From Candidatus Gastranaerophilales bacterium (GTDB lineage: Bacteria > Cyanobacteriota > Vampirovibrionia > Gastranaerophilales > Gastranaerophilaceae): a stretch of DNA of 47,960 nucleotides. The notes beneath the pieces are model-generated. The model was not told where the DNA came from and did not search any database. It saw only the letters and a program-made list of their open reading frames with translations. The translations under genes were made by a program, and so were the position numbers. Below are positions 34,853-42,606 of this stretch, one piece after another (within the stretch, counting starts at the first letter, position 1; every line of letters starts with the position of its first letter). The DNA lies in NCBI GenBank assembly GCA_944323195.1, contig CALURR010000011.1, positions 1-47,960 on the forward strand. The letters are read 5' to 3'.

Positions 34853-35833
34853 ATGGAAAATCAGGATTTTAATAAAGACGAGGATAATATAATTGATGAA
34901 ACATCAGATATAAATCTTGATGAAGCATTCTCTAATGAATTTAAAAGAGCTTGCAAACTCTACAATTTCAGACGTCCGGATAAATTTTCAAAAGAACACT
35001 TGAAAGCCCTGCAAGATATTCATAGGGATTTTGTAAGACATCTTGCAACAATTTTAACCGGATATTTAAGAATGGAAGTTGAAATTGATGTAATTTCAGT
35101 CGATCAATTAACCTATGAAGAATATGTTTGTTCTATGCCGTCTCATGTCCAAAACATGATTTTTAAATTAAATCCCTTGTCAGGTGAGATTTCAATGGGC
35201 ATGAGCCCTGAAATATTGGCTGTAGTGCTGGATAGAATGCTTGGTGGTGCAGGTGTTGTTTATGACACCGGCAAAGAACTAACTCAAATTGAAGAACTTT
35301 TAACTATTAAATTTGTTGAAAAAATAATAAAAATTCTAGAAGAAGCTTGGGGCACAATTTTACCTGTTAAATCAGAATTTGTTGCCCTTGCAAACGGATA
35401 CCATTCTGTTCCTATTACAACATCTGGCGAAATTGTTACTTTGATTTCTTTTGAAGTTCGTCTTGGCCAAAAAAACTTTGGTTTAATGAACATATGCTTC
35501 CCATACCCCGTATTAGAAACCGTCTTGCCAAAATTAACACCTCAATACATATATCAACACACAACAGTTAGCGCAAATGAAATAGGCAAAAACGAAACCC
35601 TTGAAAAGATAAAATCTGTTGAACTTGAAATGCAAGTTATCTTGGGTATGGCACAAATTGAAATTAACGATGTTTTGGATTTAAAGCCCGATGACGTCAT
35701 AAAATTAGACCAACGACTGGACAAAGAATTAATAGCTTGCGTTAATAAAAAAGAAAAATTTTATGTAGTCCCGGGTGTACATAAAAACAAAATATGCGTA
35801 AAAATAATGGGACAAAAACCTGTTAAGGAGTAG
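34853..35833 (+). CDS. fliM: Flagellar motor switch protein FliM-like
   Basis: 326 residues with the FliM layout. The RRPDKFSKEHLKALQDIHRDFVRHLATIL helix comes at about 40-70, a middle CheC-like domain has MSPEILAVVLDRMLGGAG (about 123-140), and a C-terminal SpoA domain is at about 250-325 (LEMQVILGMAQIEINDVLDLKPDDVIKLD). In flagellated bacteria FliM sits in the C-ring and binds CheY-P through an N-terminal LSQxEIDxLL peptide. Here residues 1-35 are acidic and that peptide is not recognisable. fliN follows after 3 nt, then a receiver-domain gene. No other flagellar genes are in the window. Confidence 0.88.
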   Translation: MENQDFNKDEDNIIDETSDINLDEAFSNEFKRACKLYNFRRPDKFSKEHLKALQDIHRDFVRHLATILTGYLRMEVEIDVISVDQLTYEEYVCSMPSHVQNMIFKLNPLSGEISMGMSPEILAVVLDRMLGGAGVVYDTGKELTQIEELLTIKFVEKIIKILEEAWGTILPVKSEFVALANGYHSVPITTSGEIVTLISFEVRLGQKNFGLMNICFPYPVLETVLPKLTPQYIYQHTTVSANEIGKNETLEKIKSVELEMQVILGMAQIEINDVLDLKPDDVIKLDQRLDKELIACVNKKEKFYVVPGVHKNKICVKIMGQKPVKE

Positions 35834-35836
35834 AAA

Positions 35837-36157
35837 TTGGATAAAGAAGCAAAAAAACTCGACATAAGCAAACTTGAAAATGTTGAACGCCCAAGCGCAC
35901 CAATAAAATCCAAAACATATAATCTACTATTAGACGTAGAACTTGAATTATCTGCAATTTTAGGTGAAACAGATATAAGTTTAAAAAAAGTTCTTGATTT
36001 AACAAAAGGTTCAATTATAGAATTAGACAACAAAACAGCAGATCCAATAAAACTATTAGCTAACGGCAGCGAAGTAGCAAGAGGAGAGGTTGTAATCATA
36101 GAAGATAATTTCGGTTTGCGTATCACAAATACTACCGTTAAAAACGAAGATATTTAA
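35837..36157 (+). CDS. fliN: Flagellar motor switch protein FliN-like
   Basis: 106 residues from a TTG start supported by AAGGAG 6 nt upstream. After a basic N-terminal segment comes a complete SpoA fold: LLLDVELELSAILGETDISLKKVLDL, GSIIELDN, ANGSEVARGEVVIIEDNFGLRIT. FliN forms the lower C-ring with FliM and helps the export ATPase dock. The linkage to fliM (3-nt gap) indicates stoichiometric expression. The SpoA fold also serves in type III secretion (SctQ), but the FliM partner points to a flagellar-type switch. Confidence 0.9.
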   Translation: MDKEAKKLDISKLENVERPSAPIKSKTYNLLLDVELELSAILGETDISLKKVLDLTKGSIIELDNKTADPIKLLANGSEVARGEVVIIEDNFGLRITNTTVKNEDI

Positions 36158-36173
36158 GCGCTAGAGGTGCATA

Positions 36174-36731
36174 ATGACAAAAACAGTTGAAATTAGTGTA
36201 GATTTACTAAAAGAGCTATTTAGAACTCTTAATGTGGAAGTTCCGCAAAATATAAGCGAAGAAAGCTTATTGGAGCTTGTTTTTAAATTAAAAAACAAAG
36301 ATATTAATGCTTTAGAAAACATGGAAACTAATTTTGTTTCAAGCACAAATAATATTTTGGTAATCGACGATATTGGCGTTGTTACTTACCAACTAAAAAT
36401 TCTTTTAAGAAATTTAGGATACAACGTAAGTGTTGCAAAAGACATATTTAGCGGATTAAATACTTTTGTTAAATCAAATTATTCTTTTATTGTAATGGAT
36501 TTATTTGTTTCAACGGAACAAGAAGGCTACACCCTTCTAAATGAAACCAAAAAAATAATCACCAAAAACAATCTTGACACAAAAATCATAGTAATTACGG
36601 CTTCATCTAAATCTGAAAATAAAGTAAAATGTCTAAATATGGGAGCTGATTACTTTATCAAAAAAGATGCAGGCTGGCAAGATAAACTGGTCGAACTAAT
36701 TGAAAGTTTTCAACCAAGCGCACTGGGCTAA
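36174..36731 (+). CDS. Response regulator receiver protein linked to fliMN
   Basis: 185 residues. An N-terminal extension of about 60 residues (ISVDLLKELFRTLNVEVPQN, helical, acidic) precedes a CheY-like receiver: VIDD (acidic pair), phospho-acceptor Asp in VMDLFVS, Thr/Ser in VITAS and Lys in IKKD. There is no DNA-binding or enzymatic output domain, so it should act by protein contact. The ATG follows AGAGGTGCATA, 16 nt after fliN. Its place suggests it signals to the FliM/FliN pair, with the extension perhaps replacing the missing CheY-docking peptide of FliM (inference). Confidence 0.85.
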   Translation: MTKTVEISVDLLKELFRTLNVEVPQNISEESLLELVFKLKNKDINALENMETNFVSSTNNILVIDDIGVVTYQLKILLRNLGYNVSVAKDIFSGLNTFVKSNYSFIVMDLFVSTEQEGYTLLNETKKIITKNNLDTKIIVITASSKSENKVKCLNMGADYFIKKDAGWQDKLVELIESFQPSALG

Positions 36732-36776
36732 TTTGTAAAGAAATTTATACAAAAATTCAAAATTCATAATTGTTCA

Positions 36777-36806
36777 TTGTGTATAAAAATTTTTTGATAC
36801 TATAAT
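36777..36806 (+). promoter_or_regulatory. Promoter of coaD (leaderless type)
   Basis: TTGTGT (36777-36782), an 18-nt spacer and TATAAT (36801-36806). Six nucleotides (TGTTAT) then lead straight into the coaD ATG, with no ribosome binding site. Confidence 0.5.
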
Positions 36807-36812
36807 TGTTAT

Positions 36813-37310
36813 ATGATAGAAAATAGTGCAAATAATAAAAAAATAGCATTATATCCGGGCAGTTTTGACCCAATCACAAATGGTCATCTTGACGTTTTAG
36901 AACGTGCAAGCAGAATTTTTGATGAGGTCGTAATCGCCGTTTTAAATCACCCTGTTAAAAAAGCTTTTTTAAGCACAGACGAAAGAGTCTTGCTTATTAA
37001 AGAAGCCGTTAAAAATTTAAAGAATGTTTCAGTAGAAAGTTTTAAAGGTTTAACGGTTGAGTGTGCTAAAAAAGTTGGCGCGGATTTTTTAATTCGAGGA
37101 TTAAGAACAATAACTGATTTTGAATATGAAGTTCAATTGTGCCAAACAAATCAGGTAATAGCGCCCGAGATTGAAACTGTATTTTTATCTACAAGACCGG
37201 AACATAACTATATTTCATCAAGTATAGTTCGAGAATTATCAAACCATAAAACAGATATTTCTAAATTTGTTCCTAAAAATGTGGTAGAATATTTAAAGAG
37301 AAAGGTTTAA
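36813..37310 (+). CDS. coaD: Phosphopantetheine adenylyltransferase
   Basis: Transfers AMP from ATP to 4'-phosphopantetheine, the penultimate step of coenzyme A synthesis. The 165 residues carry the nucleotidyltransferase motif GSFDPITNGH (16-25), GLTVECAKKVGADFLIRGLRT, and the C-terminal YISSSIVREL ATP-contact motif. Transcription probably begins at or next to the ATG (TATAAT ends 6 nt before it). The following coiled-coil gene starts 7 nt after the stop. panB and panC of the same pathway are 12 kb away. Confidence 0.96.
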   Translation: MIENSANNKKIALYPGSFDPITNGHLDVLERASRIFDEVVIAVLNHPVKKAFLSTDERVLLIKEAVKNLKNVSVESFKGLTVECAKKVGADFLIRGLRTITDFEYEVQLCQTNQVIAPEIETVFLSTRPEHNYISSSIVRELSNHKTDISKFVPKNVVEYLKRKV

Positions 37311-37317
37311 AAACAAA

Positions 37318-37878
37318 ATGGCAGAATCAGTAAATAAAATGTTCGATTTAATTGATGATTTATCTACATTGTGCGATGATGGTATTCCAATTTTTCCCGG
37401 TCGTATGATTGTAAATACAAAAGAATTATATAAAATTGTCAATGCATTTCCAAATGCTATATCTGATGAAATCAATGACGCAAGAATAATCCTTAAAAAG
37501 AAAGATGAAATTCTTCAAGAAGCAAAATTAAGAGCAGAACGCATTATTCAAGATGCAGAAAATGAAAGATACAAACTTTTAAATGAATCAAGCTTGAATA
37601 AAGCCATGGAAGAACATGCTGAAAAGTTCAGACAAACTGTGTTTGAAGAATGCCAACAAATCAAAATGGCTGCATTCAACGAAGCTCAAGAATTAAGATT
37701 AAATGCAAAAAATGATTCAATCAGAATGAAAGAAGAATCTCAACAATATGCTCAACAACTTCTTAATAATCTTGAACAAGACTTGAACAGATTATATCAA
37801 GTTGTTATGAACGGTCAACAAAGACTTCAAGAAATGAAATCAAACGATTCTATGCAACAAATGACAGAACAGCAATAG
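37318..37878 (+). CDS. Coiled-coil protein linked to coaD
   Basis: 186 residues. A conserved head (MFDLIDDLSTLCDDGIPIFPGRMIVNTKELYKIV, about 8-42) is followed by a long Ala/Glu/Lys/Gln-rich amphipathic helix (about 50-175) resembling ATP-synthase b or V-ATPase E stalks but without a membrane anchor. From memory, proteins with this head and stalk are found beside coaD in many Firmicutes and cyanobacteria-related genomes; their function is not established. The ATG follows AAAGG at a standard distance. Possible roles are scaffold or DivIVA/b-subunit-like filament; no catalytic residues are seen. Confidence 0.78.
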   Translation: MAESVNKMFDLIDDLSTLCDDGIPIFPGRMIVNTKELYKIVNAFPNAISDEINDARIILKKKDEILQEAKLRAERIIQDAENERYKLLNESSLNKAMEEHAEKFRQTVFEECQQIKMAAFNEAQELRLNAKNDSIRMKEESQQYAQQLLNNLEQDLNRLYQVVMNGQQRLQEMKSNDSMQQMTEQQ

Positions 37879-37883
37879 TGTCA

Positions 37884-38042
37884 TTATTTCATAATTTCAG
37901 GATGATTTGAATTGGAAAGAATAATTTCCTGATATTCGTTTTTATCAAAATTTATTCCCCAATTTTTAGTATTGAGGGATTTGTATTTTGGTTTTTTCTT
38001 TTTCTTTTTTGGAATAATATTTTGTTCTTTTTCTTCTGACAT
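37884..38042 (-). CDS. Small lysine-rich protein (52 aa)
   Basis: A short frame starting at an ATG 1 nt after the stop of the AMIN-like gene. The product begins MSEEKEQNIIPKKKKKKPKY, then has an aromatic/acidic half (NWGINFDKNEYQEIIL) and ends HPEIMK. The tight spacing implies translational coupling with the upstream membrane protein. It has a basic cluster, no signal peptide and no helix long enough to span a membrane. Coding status is inferred from position, continuous codon use and absence of another gene in the gap. Confidence 0.55.
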   Translation of the reverse strand: MSEEKEQNIIPKKKKKKPKYKSLNTKNWGINFDKNEYQEIILSNSNHPEIMK

Positions 38043-38043
38043 A

Positions 38044-39786
38044 CTACATAACAACTTCTAAATTCATTGATGTTTTAGTAACTTTTACCAGCATTTTAGT
38101 ATTTTCAACTTTTACAATAAAATTTGCACCTTTATCATCTCTTTCAGTTAAGCGAAATTTTATATCATAATTTGCAAGTTTAGGCTGCTTAAAATTATAT
38201 AGAGCAAAAACATCATCAAAAATATACCCAACTAGATTTATATTATCATTATATGAAACACACATAAAACCACGTTCAGGAGCAATTTCAATACTTGATA
38301 ATACAACAGGCTCAGGTATTTCTTTTTTAATTGGAGCTGTTTTTTGAATTGGATTTTTAGCGTTTTTATTTACTTGATTATTCTTCTCAACCGGTTTTTG
38401 TGATATTTTTTGAGGCATCATAGTATAAACTTTAGGCCCTTGAAATTCATCAGGAGTAAATTCAATTATACTATCTTCTTTTAAAATTTTTTGAATTATC
38501 TCATACTCATTTTTAGAATCATCTTTATGTAATTCTTCATTTTGTCCATATTTTTCAATACTTGGCTTATGATAAGATTCAGATAAATCAGGATTATAGC
38601 TTGAAAGCTCATAATTTTTTCTTTTGCCTGAAGCAGGATTATATAATCCTGTTTGTTTGATATTATTGTCAAAGATAAAATATTGACCATTATTTTCTTT
38701 TTTTGGTTTATTTACATTAGATTTTTTGTAACTGTCAGAATCAATTAAATCAACTTTGCTTTTTAATTTTGGACTATTTTGTTTTCGATTTAAAATTAAT
38801 AACATTACAAAGAAACTTAAAATAGCAGCACTTAACATTAACAATACATCTTTAAAATTAAGCCCGTATTGATTTAATTTATTCTGTAATTTAATTTTGT
38901 ATTGATATAAAATTGTTTTTATATTTTCTTTTGAAAATTGCTCTTCATTTAAATCATCAACAATTTCTTCAGATTGCTCAAAAACTTCTTCGTTTGATTG
39001 AGCCAAAGAATCATTTTCTTCTTGCTGCTGAGCAATTTCTTGCTGAATTATTTCTTCTATTTTTGGTTTAGATTGTTCTTGAACAATCGGAGTTTTTTCT
39101 TGCTTTTCAATCTTAACAGCATTTTGTTTTGACTTAACTTGGCTTAAAACCTCATTTTTTGCCTTTTTTATTGAAGAGGCCACAGCTTGTTTTTGCTGAG
39201 GTATAGTTTTTTTATCTAACAGCTTTTTTTCTGTTTGTTTTTCAGGATTCTGTTGTTTTTTTGTTTCTTGTGCTTTAGGGGCTAATTTTACCTTCTGCGA
39301 ATTTGAAGAAACCAAATTTTTTTTTTGAACTTCAGTGTTTTCTTTAGGTGGATTTGAAGCAATTGTTTGTTTTTGAGATGTAGCTGTAGTCTGATTTGTT
39401 TTTGTATTAATCGTGAAATCAATAGGTTTTACTGTATTTATATTGATTTTTGTATATCCGTTATTGGTTGACTCTACACCTGCATATGAATAAAGATTTG
39501 TTGATACGTTTCTTATATCTTTATTATTTGATGTAATTTGAACAGCTGAATTTTTTGTTTCAGGCAAAAGAATATAATAATTTAAATCACTTTTTTTGAT
39601 TATTTTTACAGGTTCTAAATATTTTTTTTGAGTATACAAATTAACACTATAAGAGCTTTCTCCTGTTTTTGTTAATTCAACTTTCACAAGAGCATTTTTA
39701 AATTCATTTTCAACAGCTAATGAAAAAGAACTCAATAAACAGATTGATAACACACTAAATAATGTCTTTTTAAAAACTCCGTTCAC
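38044..39786 (-). CDS. AMIN-like domain protein with Lys/Gln-rich linker and one membrane segment
   Basis: 580 residues from a GTG start (GGGGAT 9 nt upstream). A signal peptide (about 1-24) is followed by an AMIN-like beta domain of about 115 residues (YYILLPETKNSAVQITS, YTKININTVKPIDFTI). A long Gln/Lys/Glu linker (about 130-280), one membrane segment (about 312-331, KDVLLMLSAAILSFFVMLLIL) and a polar region come next. The chain ends in a small beta domain (about 490-580, MCVSYNDNINLVGYIFDDVF). AMIN domains localise proteins to peptidoglycan or to type IV pilus secretins. It may link the wall or pili to a cytoplasmic partner (inference). Confidence 0.62.
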   Translation of the reverse strand: MNGVFKKTLFSVLSICLLSSFSLAVENEFKNALVKVELTKTGESSYSVNLYTQKKYLEPVKIIKKSDLNYYILLPETKNSAVQITSNNKDIRNVSTNLYSYAGVESTNNGYTKININTVKPIDFTINTKTNQTTATSQKQTIASNPPKENTEVQKKNLVSSNSQKVKLAPKAQETKKQQNPEKQTEKKLLDKKTIPQQKQAVASSIKKAKNEVLSQVKSKQNAVKIEKQEKTPIVQEQSKPKIEEIIQQEIAQQQEENDSLAQSNEEVFEQSEEIVDDLNEEQFSKENIKTILYQYKIKLQNKLNQYGLNFKDVLLMLSAAILSFFVMLLILNRKQNSPKLKSKVDLIDSDSYKKSNVNKPKKENNGQYFIFDNNIKQTGLYNPASGKRKNYELSSYNPDLSESYHKPSIEKYGQNEELHKDDSKNEYEIIQKILKEDSIIEFTPDEFQGPKVYTMMPQKISQKPVEKNNQVNKNAKNPIQKTAPIKKEIPEPVVLSSIEIAPERGFMCVSYNDNINLVGYIFDDVFALYNFKQPKLANYDIKFRLTERDDKGANFIVKVENTKMLVKVTKTSMNLEVVM

Positions 39787-39879
39787 TTTTTAACTATCCC
39801 CTGTAATTTAGTTTATATTTCACTTATAATAAATATTATAATATAAATATGCTCTTATATACAAATTGTGGTAAAAACT

Positions 39880-40803
39880 ATGGAAAAAGTTAACAATAAT
39901 AATGAAAATAATACCCTAAAATCAGGTGTTGTAGCTCTCGTTGCTCGCCCTAATGTCGGCAAATCAACACTTTTAAACAAAATTTTAGGTCAAAAAATTG
40001 CAATAGCGACCCCCCTAAAACAAACTACAAGAAAAAATCTAAAAGGTATCTATACTGATTCTAACTCACAAATAATTTTAATTGATACCCCCGGAGTCCA
40101 TAAACCAATTAACGAATTGGGCAAATATCTTTCTGCTCAGTCAAAAGATGCTCTTTCTGACGCTGATTTAATTTTATTTTTAGTTGATTCAACAGAGCCT
40201 TGCGGTTTAGGAGATAAATGGATTTGGGAAAATTACTTAAAAGATTTAAAAACTCCGATATTACTTGTTTTAAATAAAGTTGATTTAATTAAAGACCTTG
40301 AAAAAAGAGAGTTAAATCTTTTCACATACAAAAAAATGATTGAAAAAAACATAGATTCAATCAAAATAAGCGCAAAAACAGGAAGAAACATTGATGATTT
40401 AATAAAAAAAATAAAAGAATACCTTCCCTATGGCGAAAAATTTTATGATGACGAAACCATAACTGATGTCAATATGAGAGAAATAACTTCTGAAATAATA
40501 AGAGAAAAAATAATCCTAAACACAAAAGATGAAGTTCCTCATAGCGTTGCAGTCATCATAGACAGCTATAAAGAAGAACAAAATGTTGATAAAATCAGTG
40601 CAAAAATTATTGTAAACAATGAAAGCCAAAAAGGCATTTTAATAGGCAAAAAAGGCGCTATGCTTAAAAAAATAGGCACTGAAGCAAGATTAGAACTCGA
40701 AAAAATGCTCGAAAAAAAGGTTTTCTTAGAATTATTTGTTAAAGTTCAAAAAAATTGGCTCAAAAATAAAGAAATGATTAAAACCCTTGGCTATAAAGAC
40801 TAA
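39880..40803 (+). CDS. era: GTPase Era
   Basis: Ribosome-assembly GTPase that binds the 3' end of 16S rRNA. The GTPase domain has RPNVGKST (23-30), TTRK (switch I), DTPGVHKP (switch II), LNKVD and SAKTG. The C-terminal KH domain has the GILIGKKGAMLKKIGTEAR turn. I prefer the ATG at 39880; an in-frame GTG at 39868 would add four residues. Neither has a strong Shine-Dalgarno. Two tandem TATAAT hexamers (39825-39830 and 39837-39842) lie upstream. The stop interlocks with that of the convergent ABC permease gene through CTAA. Confidence 0.95.
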   Translation: MEKVNNNNENNTLKSGVVALVARPNVGKSTLLNKILGQKIAIATPLKQTTRKNLKGIYTDSNSQIILIDTPGVHKPINELGKYLSAQSKDALSDADLILFLVDSTEPCGLGDKWIWENYLKDLKTPILLVLNKVDLIKDLEKRELNLFTYKKMIEKNIDSIKISAKTGRNIDDLIKKIKEYLPYGEKFYDDETITDVNMREITSEIIREKIILNTKDEVPHSVAVIIDSYKEEQNVDKISAKIIVNNESQKGILIGKKGAMLKKIGTEARLELEKMLEKKVFLELFVKVQKNWLKNKEMIKTLGYKD

Positions 40804-41645
40804 CCCTTTACAGCGCCTTCGTTTGTGCCTGAAATAAAATATTTTTGAAGCGCTAAAAAGAAAATAATTATTGGAATAATTGAAACAATAGACCCTGCCG
40901 CAACAAGCCTATAATCAGCTGAAAACGCACTTGATAGGTTATTTATTCCAACAGGCAGAGTATAAAGATTTTCATTTGTTAAAATAATGCTCGGCCACAA
41001 AAATTCACCCCAAGAACCTATAAAAGTAAATATTGCTAATAGTGCTAAAGATGGCTTTATCATGGGTAAAAGCAATTTATAAAATATTTGAAAAGAATTA
41101 CAGCCGTCTATAACAGCGCTTTCTTCTATTTCTTTTGGAATAGTTAAAAATGCTTGTCTTAATAAAAATATTCCAAAAGCATTAACTGCAAAAGGCATAA
41201 TTAAGCCCAAATAACCCATTAAATCAGAATAATTATCACATAAATGAAGTTTTAGAGTAATTATATAAACAGGCAACATTATAGTTTGAAAAGGAACCAT
41301 AATCGTTGCTAAAATTGCAAAGAAAGCTATTTTTTTACCTTTAAAGTTCATTCTTGCTAAAGGATACGCCGCTAATGCCGATAAAATAACATTTAAAAAA
41401 ACAGTTGAAATAGCTACTATAAAGCTATTTATAACATATTTTACAATGGGAACAAGTCTTAATACCTCTCTAAAGTTATCCAAAGTAAAATCTCTCGGAA
41501 TAAATATGGGAGGATATGCAAAAATATTTTCGCTTCTACCCTTTAAGGCAGTTGATAATAGCCATAATAAAGGAACTAAAGATAAAATACACACACTTAT
41601 TAAAATTATATGAATAACAATATTTTTAATATTTATTTTTTTCAT
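40800..41645 (-). CDS. Carbohydrate ABC transporter permease, MalG/UgpE type
   Basis: 281 residues with six hydrophobic helices. The cytoplasmic EAA loop (EEIEESAVIDGCNSFQIFYK, then LPMIKPSLALL) is the contact site for the ATPase. It overlaps its partner permease by 4 nt (ATGA), so the two form the heterodimeric channel of a CUT1-family sugar importer. Neither the solute-binding protein nor the MalK-type ATPase is in the window. A shared ATPase encoded elsewhere is common in this family; the sugar is unknown. Confidence 0.9.
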   Translation of the reverse strand: MKKINIKNIVIHIILISVCILSLVPLLWLLSTALKGRSENIFAYPPIFIPRDFTLDNFREVLRLVPIVKYVINSFIVAISTVFLNVILSALAAYPLARMNFKGKKIAFFAILATIMVPFQTIMLPVYIITLKLHLCDNYSDLMGYLGLIMPFAVNAFGIFLLRQAFLTIPKEIEESAVIDGCNSFQIFYKLLLPMIKPSLALLAIFTFIGSWGEFLWPSIILTNENLYTLPVGINNLSSAFSADYRLVAAGSIVSIIPIIIFFLALQKYFISGTNEGAVKG

Positions 41646-42511
41646 AGCGTATATTTATCCTTTTCAAAAACAAAAATATTTATCATTGAAAAAATCATAA
41701 CAATGAAAAGCAATATTACAGCACCGGCTGAAGCTATTCCTAAATCAAGATTTTCAAATGCTTTTTCATAAATATAATAAACTATTGTTTTTGTTGAATT
41801 CAAAGGACCCCCTTTTGTCATAACATATATTTCAACAAAAACTTTTAGGGCTGAAATTGAACTTATTGTACTAACTAGAGCTATCATCGGCATAATATGA
41901 GGAATAGTAACAAGCATATGCTTTTTAAACCCTACTGCTCCATCAACTTCGGCTGCTTCATAAAGTTCATTAGGTACACTCATCAATGCGCTTAAATAAA
42001 TCATCATGTAATAGCCGACACCTTTAAAAATTGTAACCAATGCAACTGAAATCATTGCAACCTTGGGGTCTGAAAGCCAGCCAACCGCTTCAAAACCCAT
42101 TTTCTGAACAAAAAAATTCAACAACCCTTCCGGTGCATAAAGCCACTTAAAAGCAATTGCAACAACTACAATTGAAATAACTACAGGGATATAAATTAAA
42201 ATTTTATAGATATTTTTACACTTTATTTTTTGATTAATCAAAATCGCCAAAAACAAAGGAAATATAACCAAAAAAGGTACACACAATATTAAGAAATAAA
42301 ATGTATTTAATATTGTTTTTAAAAACAAAGGCGATTTTATAAGCTCAAAATAATTATTCAAAAAAACAAATTCAGGTTTATAAACATCATTTGAATAACT
42401 AAAAAAACTTAAATAAATCGTTTGAAAAAAAGGAATGAAGAAAAAAACCAAAAGGATAATTCCTGCCGGTAATAAAAAAAGATATGCTCCAATACTTTTT
42501 TTCAAATCCAT
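41642..42511 (-). CDS. Carbohydrate ABC transporter permease, MalF/UgpA type
   Basis: 289 residues. The N-terminal helix AYLFLLPAGIILLVFFFIPF is typical of the MalF/UgpA group and there are about six helices. The EAA loop reads ELYEAAEVDGAVGFKKHMLVTIPHIMP, and TKGGPLNSTKTIVYYIYEKAF is a family landmark. It is the first gene of the permease pair. The ATG at 42511 lies 8 nt after a TATAGT, so the leader is very short and no Shine-Dalgarno is seen. The binding protein and ATPase are not nearby. Confidence 0.9.
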   Translation of the reverse strand: MDLKKSIGAYLFLLPAGIILLVFFFIPFFQTIYLSFFSYSNDVYKPEFVFLNNYFELIKSPLFLKTILNTFYFLILCVPFLVIFPLFLAILINQKIKCKNIYKILIYIPVVISIVVVAIAFKWLYAPEGLLNFFVQKMGFEAVGWLSDPKVAMISVALVTIFKGVGYYMMIYLSALMSVPNELYEAAEVDGAVGFKKHMLVTIPHIMPMIALVSTISSISALKVFVEIYVMTKGGPLNSTKTIVYYIYEKAFENLDLGIASAGAVILLFIVMIFSMINIFVFEKDKYTL

Positions 42512-42606
42512 AAATAAATACTATATTAATTTACAGCAAAATTCAATAATTTGGTTTAGTTATTCTACAAAAGTTTAATGCTAAAATTATAAAAAGAGGA
42601 AAACAA

